In this document: piece by piece, positions 24,702-33,169 of the stretch
How the letters are laid out: each line of letters opens with the position of its first letter
Position numbering within the stretch: the stretch's first letter is position 1
Origin: DAOTXN01 sp034435435
GTDB lineage: Bacteria; Chloroflexota; Anaerolineae; S140-20
Length of the DNA stretch: 64,000 bases
Direction of reading: 5' to 3'
Assembly (NCBI GenBank): GCA_034435435.1
Contig: DAOTXN010000109.1
Span: 1 to 64,000, forward strand
Program-made: the position numbers and the translations under genes
The notes under the pieces: generated by a model
The model's database searches: none
Told to the model about the DNA's origin: nothing
What the model saw: the letters and a program-made list of their open reading frames with translations, nothing else

Positions 24702-27488
24702 ATGAGCGAGTATTGGATTCCTCTCTTTATCGGCGCCTTTCTGGTCGGAGTAAGTGGGTGGATGTGGCGACGGCGCGTTACACTCCTTTCGCGGCGTGGA
24801 AAGGTAGAGCCTGTGCTTTCGGACGGCTCGGGACATGCGGACGAGCAACGGATGCGTCAAACGGCTCTATGCGACGAGTTAAATCGAGCCGTAAACACGA
24901 CTACTACCCCCGATGTGCTTTTCAAGACTGTGTTGGACAAGCTCCAAGCACTGGTTCCATACTCCGGCGCGGTCATTAGCCTGTGGAACCCGCGACAAGG
25001 ACAATTAGTTGTGCACAGTTGCGCTGGGTCTTTGTTCCAAGCGGGCGGCGCGCGACCCCTCAACTGCGCTGTCGTGGCGCGTATCGCTAAAGAGCGCCTG
25101 CCGGTCTTGATAGAAAACACGGCCGACCAACCCGGTCAGGTGGACTTGGAAAGCGCGCGCTCGTATGTCGGCGCGCCGCTCATGGCCGGCGCCAGCTTTG
25201 TCGGTGCGCTGGAATTGTTCAGCGATCAGACTGGCGTCTTTTCTCCCATGACGCTCGAAACAGTGCGAGTTGTGGCGATCTATACAGCAATTGTATATGA
25301 AAACACTCGATTGTACCGAGAGACCTTGCTGAGAGCCGATGAGGTGGATACCCTGAACACCCTGGCGGCCATTCTCACCGCCTCGCTCAACCCCGACCAA
25401 TTGCTGGAGAGCATTGTTTATACGGTCGATCAGGCCATTGGATGTGATCGGGCGGCGATTTTTGTGATGGATAGCGAACGGGGTGTGTTGAATTTAGCCA
25501 AGGCGAAAGGCTTGAGTCAGGAGTATATCCGCTCCAGCCAAAACCTCAATCCACGTATGGGAGGGCGGGCGCAGGTAGTACTCGATCGTTATCCCATTAT
25601 CGTCAATGACGTGTGCCAAAGCAAAGTGCTGCCTGAGCTGTTGGCCGTGGCCGAACAAGAAGGTTTTCGAGCCTTTGCCGATTTCCCGTTGCGGGGCCGC
25701 GAGCACGTGTTGGGCGCGTTGACGGTTTATTATGACCAGCCTCACGTCTTTGATGAGGCGGAGATGGACCGGCTGAGGACTTTTGTTAACCAAGTGACGC
25801 TGGCTTTAGAAAACGCGCGCCTGTACGAGCGCACCGACCGCGCTCTGGCCCGGCGGGTCAGTCAGTTGGCGGCCATTGAAGAAATCGGGCGAGAACTTAC
25901 GTCTACCCTGGATGTGAACCGCATATTTAATATGGTCCTGGAACGGACAATGGGGATGACGGGGGCCTCGGCCGGTTTGCTGGCAGTGTGCAACCCGGTG
26001 TGCGATCATTTGGATCTGATCACTCAGCGAGGTTATCCCCAGGGATCGCTGCAGCAATATCAGCGCGATGGGTGGCCGTTGGATCGCGGTATTGTGGGAC
26101 GGGTCGCCCGAACGGGCGAAAAGGCCTTGTTGAACGACGTGCGCGTTGACCCAGACTATACTCCCCGGCTTGCAGATACCTCGGCCCAGCTCACGGTTCC
26201 TATTGTAAAAGAAGGCCGGGTTTTGGGTGTTGTATCGCTGGAGAGTAATCGTCCCCAGGGTTTCAGCCCCGACGATGAGCGTTTTACTATCCAGTTGGCC
26301 GAATTGGCGGCCATCGCCATAGACAATGCGCGCCTGTTCCAACAAGTGACCGAAGGCCGAGACAACCTACAAGCGATCCTCGACTCTACACGTGACGGGG
26401 TTATTGTGACCGACCGCGAGGCGCGGATTGTGTTGGCGAATCCCATGATCGAGGAAATGAGCGGCTTTTCAGCCCAACAATTGGTCGGGCGATGGGTGCA
26501 GGAAGTTCTGGATGAACTAGGACTTCAGATGGCAACCACACTTGGCCTACCGCTGCGCGAACAAGAGCAAGCACTGGCTTTGCTATCCATCGTATCCGAT
26601 GGGGTCGAACGCTTCACTTTTGAATTGGCAGGGTCCCCGGCGCGCTATATCGAGCAAACGGCGTCACCGGTAAAAGACAAAGATGGCGCAGTCGTCGGGC
26701 GGCTATTCGTCTTTCGTGACATCACCGAAGAGCGGCGCTTGTCTCAGATGCGTCAAGATCTCACGGATATGATCATCCACGATTTGCGCAGCCCACTGAC
26801 GGCCGTGGTTGGAGGGGTGCAGTTTGCCAGCGATTTGATCGACGCCGAGAAAGACACCGCCATGGTCAAGCACTCGCTAGAAATGGCCGACCAATCCTGT
26901 GCACGTTTGATGACGTTGGTGGATTCCCTGTTAGACATCAGCCGATTGGAATCTGGTCAGATGCCGCTCGAACGTCAACCGGTACAGCTGCCCCAGTTGG
27001 CGCAATCGGTCATACAGCAAATGACATCGCTGGCCGAAAAAGAGCTGGTCACTTTACACTTGCAGACCATGTCTCAGATTCCTTTAGTAGACGTCGACGC
27101 CGATCTGGTCAGCCGCGTGCTGGTGAATTTGGTCGATAATGCCTTGAAGCATTCACCCCGGCAAGGCGTTGTTACCATCAAGATTGCCCCTGAACCAGAT
27201 GAAACGCCAGGACAGCCTGCGCAGTATGTAGAGTGTACGGTGCTGGATATGGGGCCGGGGATTCCGGATGAGAGCCGGCAAAGAGTTTTCGAGCGCTTTG
27301 CGCAGCTCGATGGCCGGCGGCGCGGAAAAGGACTGGGGCTTGCCTTTTGCAAGCTGGCCGTGCAGGCCCATGGCGGACGGATTTGGATTGATGACAACCC
27401 CAGGGGTCGTGGTAGCGCCATCCATTTTACCGTGCCCGTTATCCGCCCCGTGATGATGTCAGCGATGGATTTTACTTCGCTCGAGTGA
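24702..27488 (+). CDS. Multi-GAF/PAS sensor histidine kinase
   Basis: A 928-aa kinase. One N-terminal membrane helix (about 5-24) is followed by three GAF domains (about 60-205, 220-375, 390-550). These share the ALENARLYE- and AIDNARLF-type exit helices. A PAS domain comes next (about 555-680, IVTDREARIVLANP, ending RLFVFRDITEE), then HisKA with H in MIIHDLRSPLTAV and a HATPase domain (NLVDNALKHSP, DMGPGIP, GKGLGLAFCKLA). There is no receiver domain. It is followed 6 bp later by a paralogous, larger kinase, suggesting one operon. Ligands of the GAF domains cannot be predicted. Confidence 0.92.
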   Translation: MSEYWIPLFIGAFLVGVSGWMWRRRVTLLSRRGKVEPVLSDGSGHADEQRMRQTALCDELNRAVNTTTTPDVLFKTVLDKLQALVPYSGAVISLWNPRQGQLVVHSCAGSLFQAGGARPLNCAVVARIAKERLPVLIENTADQPGQVDLESARSYVGAPLMAGASFVGALELFSDQTGVFSPMTLETVRVVAIYTAIVYENTRLYRETLLRADEVDTLNTLAAILTASLNPDQLLESIVYTVDQAIGCDRAAIFVMDSERGVLNLAKAKGLSQEYIRSSQNLNPRMGGRAQVVLDRYPIIVNDVCQSKVLPELLAVAEQEGFRAFADFPLRGREHVLGALTVYYDQPHVFDEAEMDRLRTFVNQVTLALENARLYERTDRALARRVSQLAAIEEIGRELTSTLDVNRIFNMVLERTMGMTGASAGLLAVCNPVCDHLDLITQRGYPQGSLQQYQRDGWPLDRGIVGRVARTGEKALLNDVRVDPDYTPRLADTSAQLTVPIVKEGRVLGVVSLESNRPQGFSPDDERFTIQLAELAAIAIDNARLFQQVTEGRDNLQAILDSTRDGVIVTDREARIVLANPMIEEMSGFSAQQLVGRWVQEVLDELGLQMATTLGLPLREQEQALALLSIVSDGVERFTFELAGSPARYIEQTASPVKDKDGAVVGRLFVFRDITEERRLSQMRQDLTDMIIHDLRSPLTAVVGGVQFASDLIDAEKDTAMVKHSLEMADQSCARLMTLVDSLLDISRLESGQMPLERQPVQLPQLAQSVIQQMTSLAEKELVTLHLQTMSQIPLVDVDADLVSRVLVNLVDNALKHSPRQGVVTIKIAPEPDETPGQPAQYVECTVLDMGPGIPDESRQRVFERFAQLDGRRRGKGLGLAFCKLAVQAHGGRIWIDDNPRGRGSAIHFTVPVIRPVMMSAMDFTSLE

Positions 27489-27494
27489 TCGAAC

Positions 27495-30400
27495 TTGAGA
27501 GTGTTTAGGCTCACCCCGACCGAGTTTGTTCTTTCGATTACCGCTGTGTTACTCCTGTTTTTGAGCGCCGTCGCTCATTCAGTTCGATGGGCCGAGGTGT
27601 GGGCGCCAATTTTGCTTTTTGCTTCTCTGGCAGCCGTCTCTAATGACTTGAGCCTTTGGATAACCTGGCATACCTCTCGCCGTCGGCCAGGGTATGGTTA
27701 CGCTCTGACTGGCGCTGTCGAGCGTAGCCTCGACGTTTCGGCGCAGCGTTTTCGTCTCGGCCGATTGTTCGCTCTGGTTGCGCTGTTGGTCCTCGACCCG
27801 GCCTCCGGAATAGCGACCGTGATGCTCGGGGCGGCAATCGCAGAGATTCTTAAATATCTTTTGACCTCCCGCTTTCCGATTGCTCCATGTAGGAACCGAC
27901 TCTCGGCCTCTATGGTGATGGCTGCAAGCGAAGGGATCAGTCTGGGAATCGCCGGATTGTTCTATGCGGCGCTAGGCGAAAGTTTTGGTGTTTCCAATTG
28001 GACGTGGCGACAAATACTGGCTCTTGTCCCCTTGTTTGGCGTTTACTTTCTCACCTATCATGCGCTGGAAAGTTGGCTGCTTTGCTCTCAGGGCTTTTCT
28101 GTTTTCGAATACTTCCAGCGTAATCTGGAGAACATCCTGGTGTGGGGGCTTCTTCCCCTACCGCTGGCTGCGATCCTGGCCGACGTCTACTTGCGTCTCG
28201 ATATGCTGGTTTTTGGCGTTTTCAGCGGTATCGTGATTGGCCTATGGACAGTGACAGTGTTGCTGGGTGAAGTGCGTCGTGATATGGAAAAGCACCTGCG
28301 CGAGGTACACACCCTCAATAGGATTGGCCAGGCCATTGGCGGTAGTCTGGAATTAGACGTGTTGTTGAGCACCCTATATCACCAGGTCAAGTCGCTGGTA
28401 GAAGCGGACAATTTCTACATTGCTATTTACGACGCAACGACGGATGAACTTGCTTTTCCGCTTGTCTTTGAGGACGGAAAACGTAAACGCTATGCCAGGC
28501 GACGCGCCGGCAACGGTCTCACCGAATATGTGATTCGAGAGCGCAAGCCGCTCCTGATTAATGAAAATACCGGGCAGATCGTCGCCCGGTTGGGATTAGA
28601 AATGATGGGTCAACCGGCCCTCTCGTGGCTGGGTGTGCCGATGATGGTGGGAGATCGTGTGCTCGGCGTGATCGCAGTGCAGAGCTTTAATCGCCCGTAT
28701 GCCTACGAAGAGAAGGATGTGGCGTTCTTTTCCACCCTGGCGGCGCAGGCGGCTGTGGCCTTGGAAAATGCCCAGTTATACGGACAGATGCGGCGTCGCA
28801 CGGCCGAGTTGGCTCTGCTCAATACTTTTTCCACCGCCGTCAGCACCACCCTCGACCTGGACCAGGTATCGCAAATCATCGTCGCTTCGATCATGCCGGT
28901 CATGGTGTGTCAAAAATCGGCCTTGTTCCTGTTGAATGAGCCAGACGGTCGGCTCTATTTATCGGCGTCTCAAGGATTGGGCGACGCCTTTCTACAATCT
29001 CACTTGTGGCAGGAAGAGGATTTTCTGCAACACACACGTGATGAGAACATCATCATCGTGCCCGACGTTATGACCAGTGACCGGCCGGCGGTCGAATTAG
29101 AGTTGGCCCGTCGAGAAGGCTATCAGGCTTTGGCTCAAGTGGCGCTGATGACGCAAAAAGAACCTATCGGCGTGCTTGCCATCTACTATGACCATGCCCA
29201 TCACTTTGATCTGGCTGAGCGGGATCTCTTGACGACCTTTGCCAACCAGGCCGCGTCTGCCGTTGCCAATGCCCGTCTCTTTAGCCGCACTGATCAAGCT
29301 CTGGCGCGACGGGTAGAGGAATTATCGGCGATTGAGCGCATTGGGCGCGAGCTCGTTTCTGCGCTAGAGCCACAGCGTGTGCTAGACCTGGTATTGGATC
29401 AGGCTATGCGCGCCACCGGCGCGACCCAGGGCTGTATTGCGATGTTGGGGGCAACGCCGGACTCACTCGCCATTGTCGCACAACAAGGATATGCTACGCC
29501 TGTTGCCCAAGCGTTTCTGAGCGAGCCTCACCGCTTGAACACGGGGGTGGTCGGGCGAGTGCTGCAAAGCGGCCAGTTGGCCCTGGTGCCCGATGTTCGT
29601 GAGGACCCAGAGTATGTCGCGCTTGACCCGGCGATCCTCGGACAATTGACAGTGCCTATCTCCCGTGAAGACGTCACCCTGGGGGCGATCAATCTGGAGA
29701 GCGATCACGTCAATGGTTTTGATGCGCAAGACGCCGACTTTGTCACACAGTTGGCGACACAGGCCGTCGTGGCGCTGCAAAACGCCCAGCTCTTTCAGGA
29801 GCGTAGTCAGCGAGTTGAAGAATTGTCGCTCCTCTATCAGGCCAGCCTTTCCCTGGCGTCGAGTCTCGAATACCAGGAGGTCTTTGAGATCATCAGCCGC
29901 CTTGCACGTAACATCACCAACTCGGACACGGTGACTTTGTACCTTTACGACCGTGGGAGCGAGCAGTTTGTGCGGGTCAGCACCCAGGGTTACCCGATCG
30001 GCCAGTCCGATGCGACCATCGTGCGTCCACAGGGCCTTACTCGCGCTATCGTAGAGACCAACCGCCCGGTGTTGGTGGATGATACGCAGACCTATCCCGG
30101 GATCAATCCGGCGGTCATCCAGAGCGGCATCCGTTCCATCATCGGGGTACCCATCATGAGCCGCGGCGAAGTGTTGGGTGTGCTCTATGTCAACCATCGC
30201 CAGCCCCACGCCTATACCGAGAATGACGTGCGCGTGGTATCGGCGCTGGCCAACCAGGCCGGCGCGACGATTGCCAACGTTAGCCTCTTTTCCCAAGTCA
30301 GCGAGGCCCGCGACCGCCTGGAGGCCATCATCAACTCTACCAAAGAGGGGATTTTGGTTCTAGATAACGCCCATCGCGTGGTGATCGCCAATGCCCAGAT

Positions 30401-31442
30401 AGAACGTTTTGTAGAACTGCGCCGCCAACAATTGGTGGGCTGCACGGTAGACGAGCTGATGCAGAACCACCCAGGCTCAATGATGAATCTGTTGGGGTTT
30501 TCTGCCAATCAATTGCGCGATTGGGTTATGCGCCTAGACACACACCCGATGGAAGTCTTGCGAACATTTCAAACGCCTGTGTCGAGCGAAGCGCCTGGTG
30601 CGGCAGCGGCGGCCCGGTTCACCGAGCTATTCTCCACGCCTGTTTTGGATGAAACGCAGCAAGTGATTGGCCGCTTGCTAGTGTTTCGTGACATAACGGA
30701 GGAGAAAGAACTGGAGCAAACCCGTGAAGATTTGATCGGGATGATGGTGCACGACTTGCGCAGCCCTTTGACGGCGGTGTTGAGCGGATTGGAGATGATA
30801 CAGGAATTTGCGTTGGGCGAGATTGGCGATCCGCTGGCGGTGCAGGCAGCCGAAGTGGCGAAGCGTAGCTGTGAGAACATGCTGATCCTGGTTAACTCGT
30901 TGCTGGACATCAGCCGGTTGGAGAGCGGTCGCATGCCCTTGGAACGCGCTCCGGCTCCCTTTGCGCCCCTGGTGCGCAGCGCCATCACGCACCTTTCACC
31001 ATTGGCAGTCGAGAAAGATGTTCTCATCGAGACGGACTTGCCGCCGGACCTGCCCCTGGTCGAGATGGATAATGAAAAGATCGGGCGGGTATTGATCAAT
31101 CTGCTGGACAACGCTCTCAAATTTACCCCCATTGGTGAGCGCGTGATCCTGCGTGCGCGGCAACAGAACGGTGATCGCGGAGACGTTGTGTTGTGCAGCG
31201 TGAGTGATGCGGGACCCGGCATTCCCGCCGAATATCACGAAAAAATATTCGATCGTTTCGCTCAAGTGCGTGGTCAGGCCGTCCCCCGTGGGCGACGCGG
31301 GACCGGTCTGGGTCTGGCTTTTTGCAAGCTGGCAGTCGAGGCGCACGGTGGTCGCATCTGGGTCGAAAGTGAATCGGGCCGTGGGAGTACCTTTTTCTTC
31401 ACTTTACCGGTCGCCGATATTGAGCGTTGGCTGGGCGAATAG
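27495..31442 (+). CDS. Giant membrane sensor kinase with four GAF domains
   Basis: A 1,315-aa kinase (TTG 27495 or GTG 27501). Residues about 8-260 hold six to seven hydrophobic helices forming a membrane sensor module that I do not recognise as MASE1 or 7TMR. Four GAF domains follow (about 285-435, 450-600, 620-770, 790-940), then PAS (about 945-1070), HisKA (H in MMVHDLRSPLTAVLSG) and HATPase (NLLDNALKFTP, DAGPGIP, GTGLGLAFCKLA). The kinase core is nearly identical in motif wording to the preceding gene, so the pair probably arose by duplication. No receiver partner is adjacent. Confidence 0.9.
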   Translation: MRVFRLTPTEFVLSITAVLLLFLSAVAHSVRWAEVWAPILLFASLAAVSNDLSLWITWHTSRRRPGYGYALTGAVERSLDVSAQRFRLGRLFALVALLVLDPASGIATVMLGAAIAEILKYLLTSRFPIAPCRNRLSASMVMAASEGISLGIAGLFYAALGESFGVSNWTWRQILALVPLFGVYFLTYHALESWLLCSQGFSVFEYFQRNLENILVWGLLPLPLAAILADVYLRLDMLVFGVFSGIVIGLWTVTVLLGEVRRDMEKHLREVHTLNRIGQAIGGSLELDVLLSTLYHQVKSLVEADNFYIAIYDATTDELAFPLVFEDGKRKRYARRRAGNGLTEYVIRERKPLLINENTGQIVARLGLEMMGQPALSWLGVPMMVGDRVLGVIAVQSFNRPYAYEEKDVAFFSTLAAQAAVALENAQLYGQMRRRTAELALLNTFSTAVSTTLDLDQVSQIIVASIMPVMVCQKSALFLLNEPDGRLYLSASQGLGDAFLQSHLWQEEDFLQHTRDENIIIVPDVMTSDRPAVELELARREGYQALAQVALMTQKEPIGVLAIYYDHAHHFDLAERDLLTTFANQAASAVANARLFSRTDQALARRVEELSAIERIGRELVSALEPQRVLDLVLDQAMRATGATQGCIAMLGATPDSLAIVAQQGYATPVAQAFLSEPHRLNTGVVGRVLQSGQLALVPDVREDPEYVALDPAILGQLTVPISREDVTLGAINLESDHVNGFDAQDADFVTQLATQAVVALQNAQLFQERSQRVEELSLLYQASLSLASSLEYQEVFEIISRLARNITNSDTVTLYLYDRGSEQFVRVSTQGYPIGQSDATIVRPQGLTRAIVETNRPVLVDDTQTYPGINPAVIQSGIRSIIGVPIMSRGEVLGVLYVNHRQPHAYTENDVRVVSALANQAGATIANVSLFSQVSEARDRLEAIINSTKEGILVLDNAHRVVIANAQIERFVELRRQQLVGCTVDELMQNHPGSMMNLLGFSANQLRDWVMRLDTHPMEVLRTFQTPVSSEAPGAAAAARFTELFSTPVLDETQQVIGRLLVFRDITEEKELEQTREDLIGMMVHDLRSPLTAVLSGLEMIQEFALGEIGDPLAVQAAEVAKRSCENMLILVNSLLDISRLESGRMPLERAPAPFAPLVRSAITHLSPLAVEKDVLIETDLPPDLPLVEMDNEKIGRVLINLLDNALKFTPIGERVILRARQQNGDRGDVVLCSVSDAGPGIPAEYHEKIFDRFAQVRGQAVPRGRRGTGLGLAFCKLAVEAHGGRIWVESESGRGSTFFFTLPVADIERWLGE

Positions 31443-31453
31443 CTGCCTGAGTC

Positions 31454-31482
31454 TTGTCAAGAGGATACGCTTGGGGTATAAT
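31454..31482 (+). promoter_or_regulatory. promoter of the FmdB-like gene
   Basis: TTGTCA (31454-31459), 17-bp spacer and a perfect TATAAT (31477-31482), starting 12 bp after the kinase stop. Confidence 0.75.
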
Positions 31483-31533
31483 CCGTTGCGCGAAATGCAG
31501 AGACGAGGAAAAAGCTGGTCGGGGTTAAAAAGC

Positions 31534-31800
31534 ATGCCTCTTTACGAGTTTCAGTGTCATGAATGCGGAGTGCGTTTTGAGCTTTTGCAACGCAAGAGCG
31601 ATCCGCCGCCCGCCGAGTGTCCCGAGTGTGGTGGGACGGTGCGCCGCTTGATCCAGCCGCCGGGGATCGTTTTCAAAGGTTCTGGCTTTTACGTGACCGA
31701 CAATCGTCGCTCCAGCGCCGGCTCGCGGCGTTCCAGTACAGCGTCTTCCGAAAGCAGCTCTGAAACTCCTAGCTCCAAAAAGTCCCCAGAAGGTGAATGA
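31534..31800 (+). CDS. FmdB-family zinc-ribbon protein
   Basis: An 88-aa protein starting at ATG 31534. The N-terminal MPLYEFQCHECGVRFELLQ and second pair CPECGG form the CxxC...CxxC zinc ribbon of the FmdB/CxxC family, and GSGFYVTDNRRS is the usual C-terminal boundary of the ribbon. The last about 30 residues are a low-complexity Ser/Thr tail ending in KSPEGE. In-frame codons upstream lie within the kinase gene. Family role is putative regulation. It has its own promoter. Confidence 0.85.
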   Translation: MPLYEFQCHECGVRFELLQRKSDPPPAECPECGGTVRRLIQPPGIVFKGSGFYVTDNRRSSAGSRRSSTASSESSSETPSSKKSPEGE

Positions 31801-31823
31801 ACAATTGGATAGCGTCAGATAGT

Positions 31824-31854
31824 CCCTCCCTCAAAAGGTCTACCTTGAGAGGGG
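31824..31854. terminator. hairpin between convergent genes
   Basis: CCCTCCCTCAA and TTGAGAGGGG are complementary (one bulge) around a 10-nt loop. It lies between the convergent FmdB-like gene and the minus-strand 100-aa gene, so it is a plausible bidirectional terminator. No long T-run is present. Confidence 0.4.
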
Positions 31855-32157
31855 TTACATTTGAAAGCGACCGCGATCTGGAACCACCTTTTGCTGATAA
31901 TTGTGTACATACTCGCCCAGTTTGTCCAGCAATTCTTCCCACTCGGAACTGGCGAGGATGTGTCGCAACGCGAGCTCGTCGGGGGCGACCCCGGCGACCA
32001 GGATTTGCGGCTTGTCGCCATACAAAGTATACCAGGCATCCACGATCTGTAGCCCCAAGCGTGTGACCGCCGGTGCAAACTCGCGCACCACAAATTCCAG
32101 ATACCCCCCATCTCGACCGGAGCGTATATCCCACTGCATCAGTAATTTCATCTTCAT
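31855..32157 (-). CDS. Small conserved-looking protein of unknown function
   Basis: A 100-aa soluble protein (KMKLLMQWDIRSGRDGGYLEFVVREFAPAVTRLGLQ...). The alternating strand/helix pattern and length resemble a dimeric ferredoxin-like (NIPSNAP/EthD-type) fold, but no family motif is certain. It starts 9 bp after the stop of the LPXTG-type protein and is the last gene of the long minus-strand surface-protein run. It has no signal peptide, so it would be cytoplasmic. Confidence 0.7.
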   Translation of the reverse strand: MKMKLLMQWDIRSGRDGGYLEFVVREFAPAVTRLGLQIVDAWYTLYGDKPQILVAGVAPDELALRHILASSEWEELLDKLGEYVHNYQQKVVPDRGRFQM

Positions 32158-32166
32158 CTCGTTTTC

Positions 32167-33165
32167 TCAATGGGTCGGCGAAGCACTGCTCATGCGCCGT
32201 CGCAACCAGCCGACCACCATCACCAATACTAACAACGCCAAACCGACCAGTGGCAGGCCCACGCCGGTGACCGGTAAAACTGTCGGCAGCGCCCCGTTCG
32301 CCCCCGCCAGCGCCTGGGCAGCTACATCCTCTCGATAAAAGAACGACACTTTGCCCTGCAAGGCCGTCGCTGCCGTCCGGCCGCCGCTGACCTGGGCCAC
32401 GATTTCTACCAGCGCCCCACTATTGACGTCTAGCGTGCCCAGCTCGACGATAGCCAGGTTGCCGCTAAAGTATGGATTCCCGGTGCTAGAGCGGATCGCC
32501 ACAGGAACCAGGCGGTTGGGTAGCCAATTGGTGACCATCGCTCCCGAAATAGTGTGCGGTAGAGTATTTTTTACCAACACTGTAATGGTCATTTGCTCGT
32601 TGGCGCCCACCGAAGCAGGCGCCACCTCCACGCTAGGAATCAAGGGCGGCGCTCCCACGCCATTGGTGGTGACGCCCAGATTGACCACCGTCTCGACGCC
32701 GCCCCGGGTCTGTACGGCCACGTCCGACGTCACCGGACGCAAGCCGCTGCCTCTGGCTGGGACGGCGTTCAGCAGGCCGTTGGCTGTGCCCAGATTTTCG
32801 AATGCATACTCGCCGTTTTCGTTCGACGCCACCTCGACCGAAATGCCGTTCACCACAAACACGACCAGCACGTTGCTTTGTGGCTGCCCGGTGGACACGT
32901 TGATCACGCGCCCTTTTAAAAGAGGGCCGGTGTAGGTATAGGCTTGTGCTTTGCCTTCCGGCGCGGGCGTCGGTTCGGCGGTGACGGTCGGCGTCGGTGT
33001 GATTTCCGGGGTAGGCGTGGGGGTCGGCGTAGGATCAAAGGTGGGGCGCGGCGTTTGCGCCCACGCCATCTGGCCGGACCAAACCCACATGATACCCAGC
33101 AGTAGGCCGGTCAAGATCGAAATGTTTATCGCAGGATGTTTCTTGGCAAGCATCGAGTAGCGCAT
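32167..33165 (-). CDS. LPXTG-like cell-surface protein
   Basis: A 332-aa exported protein starting at ATG 33165 (AGGAG upstream). A signal anchor occupies about 15-40 (INISILTGLLLGIMWVWSG, cleavage near MAWA). A Thr-Pro-rich spacer (TPTPTPTPEITPT) and then a carboxypeptidase-regulatory-like beta-sandwich (GRVINVSTGQPQSNVLVVF) follow. A DUF11-like domain precedes the end. The C terminus has LPVTG, a hydrophobic helix and WLRRRM, matching a sortase sorting signal. It lies 5 bp after the giant DUF11 gene, and no sortase gene is in the window. Confidence 0.78.
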   Translation of the reverse strand: MRYSMLAKKHPAINISILTGLLLGIMWVWSGQMAWAQTPRPTFDPTPTPTPTPEITPTPTVTAEPTPAPEGKAQAYTYTGPLLKGRVINVSTGQPQSNVLVVFVVNGISVEVASNENGEYAFENLGTANGLLNAVPARGSGLRPVTSDVAVQTRGGVETVVNLGVTTNGVGAPPLIPSVEVAPASVGANEQMTITVLVKNTLPHTISGAMVTNWLPNRLVPVAIRSSTGNPYFSGNLAIVELGTLDVNSGALVEIVAQVSGGRTAATALQGKVSFFYREDVAAQALAGANGALPTVLPVTGVGLPLVGLALLVLVMVVGWLRRRMSSASPTH

Positions 33166-33169
33166 GGCT

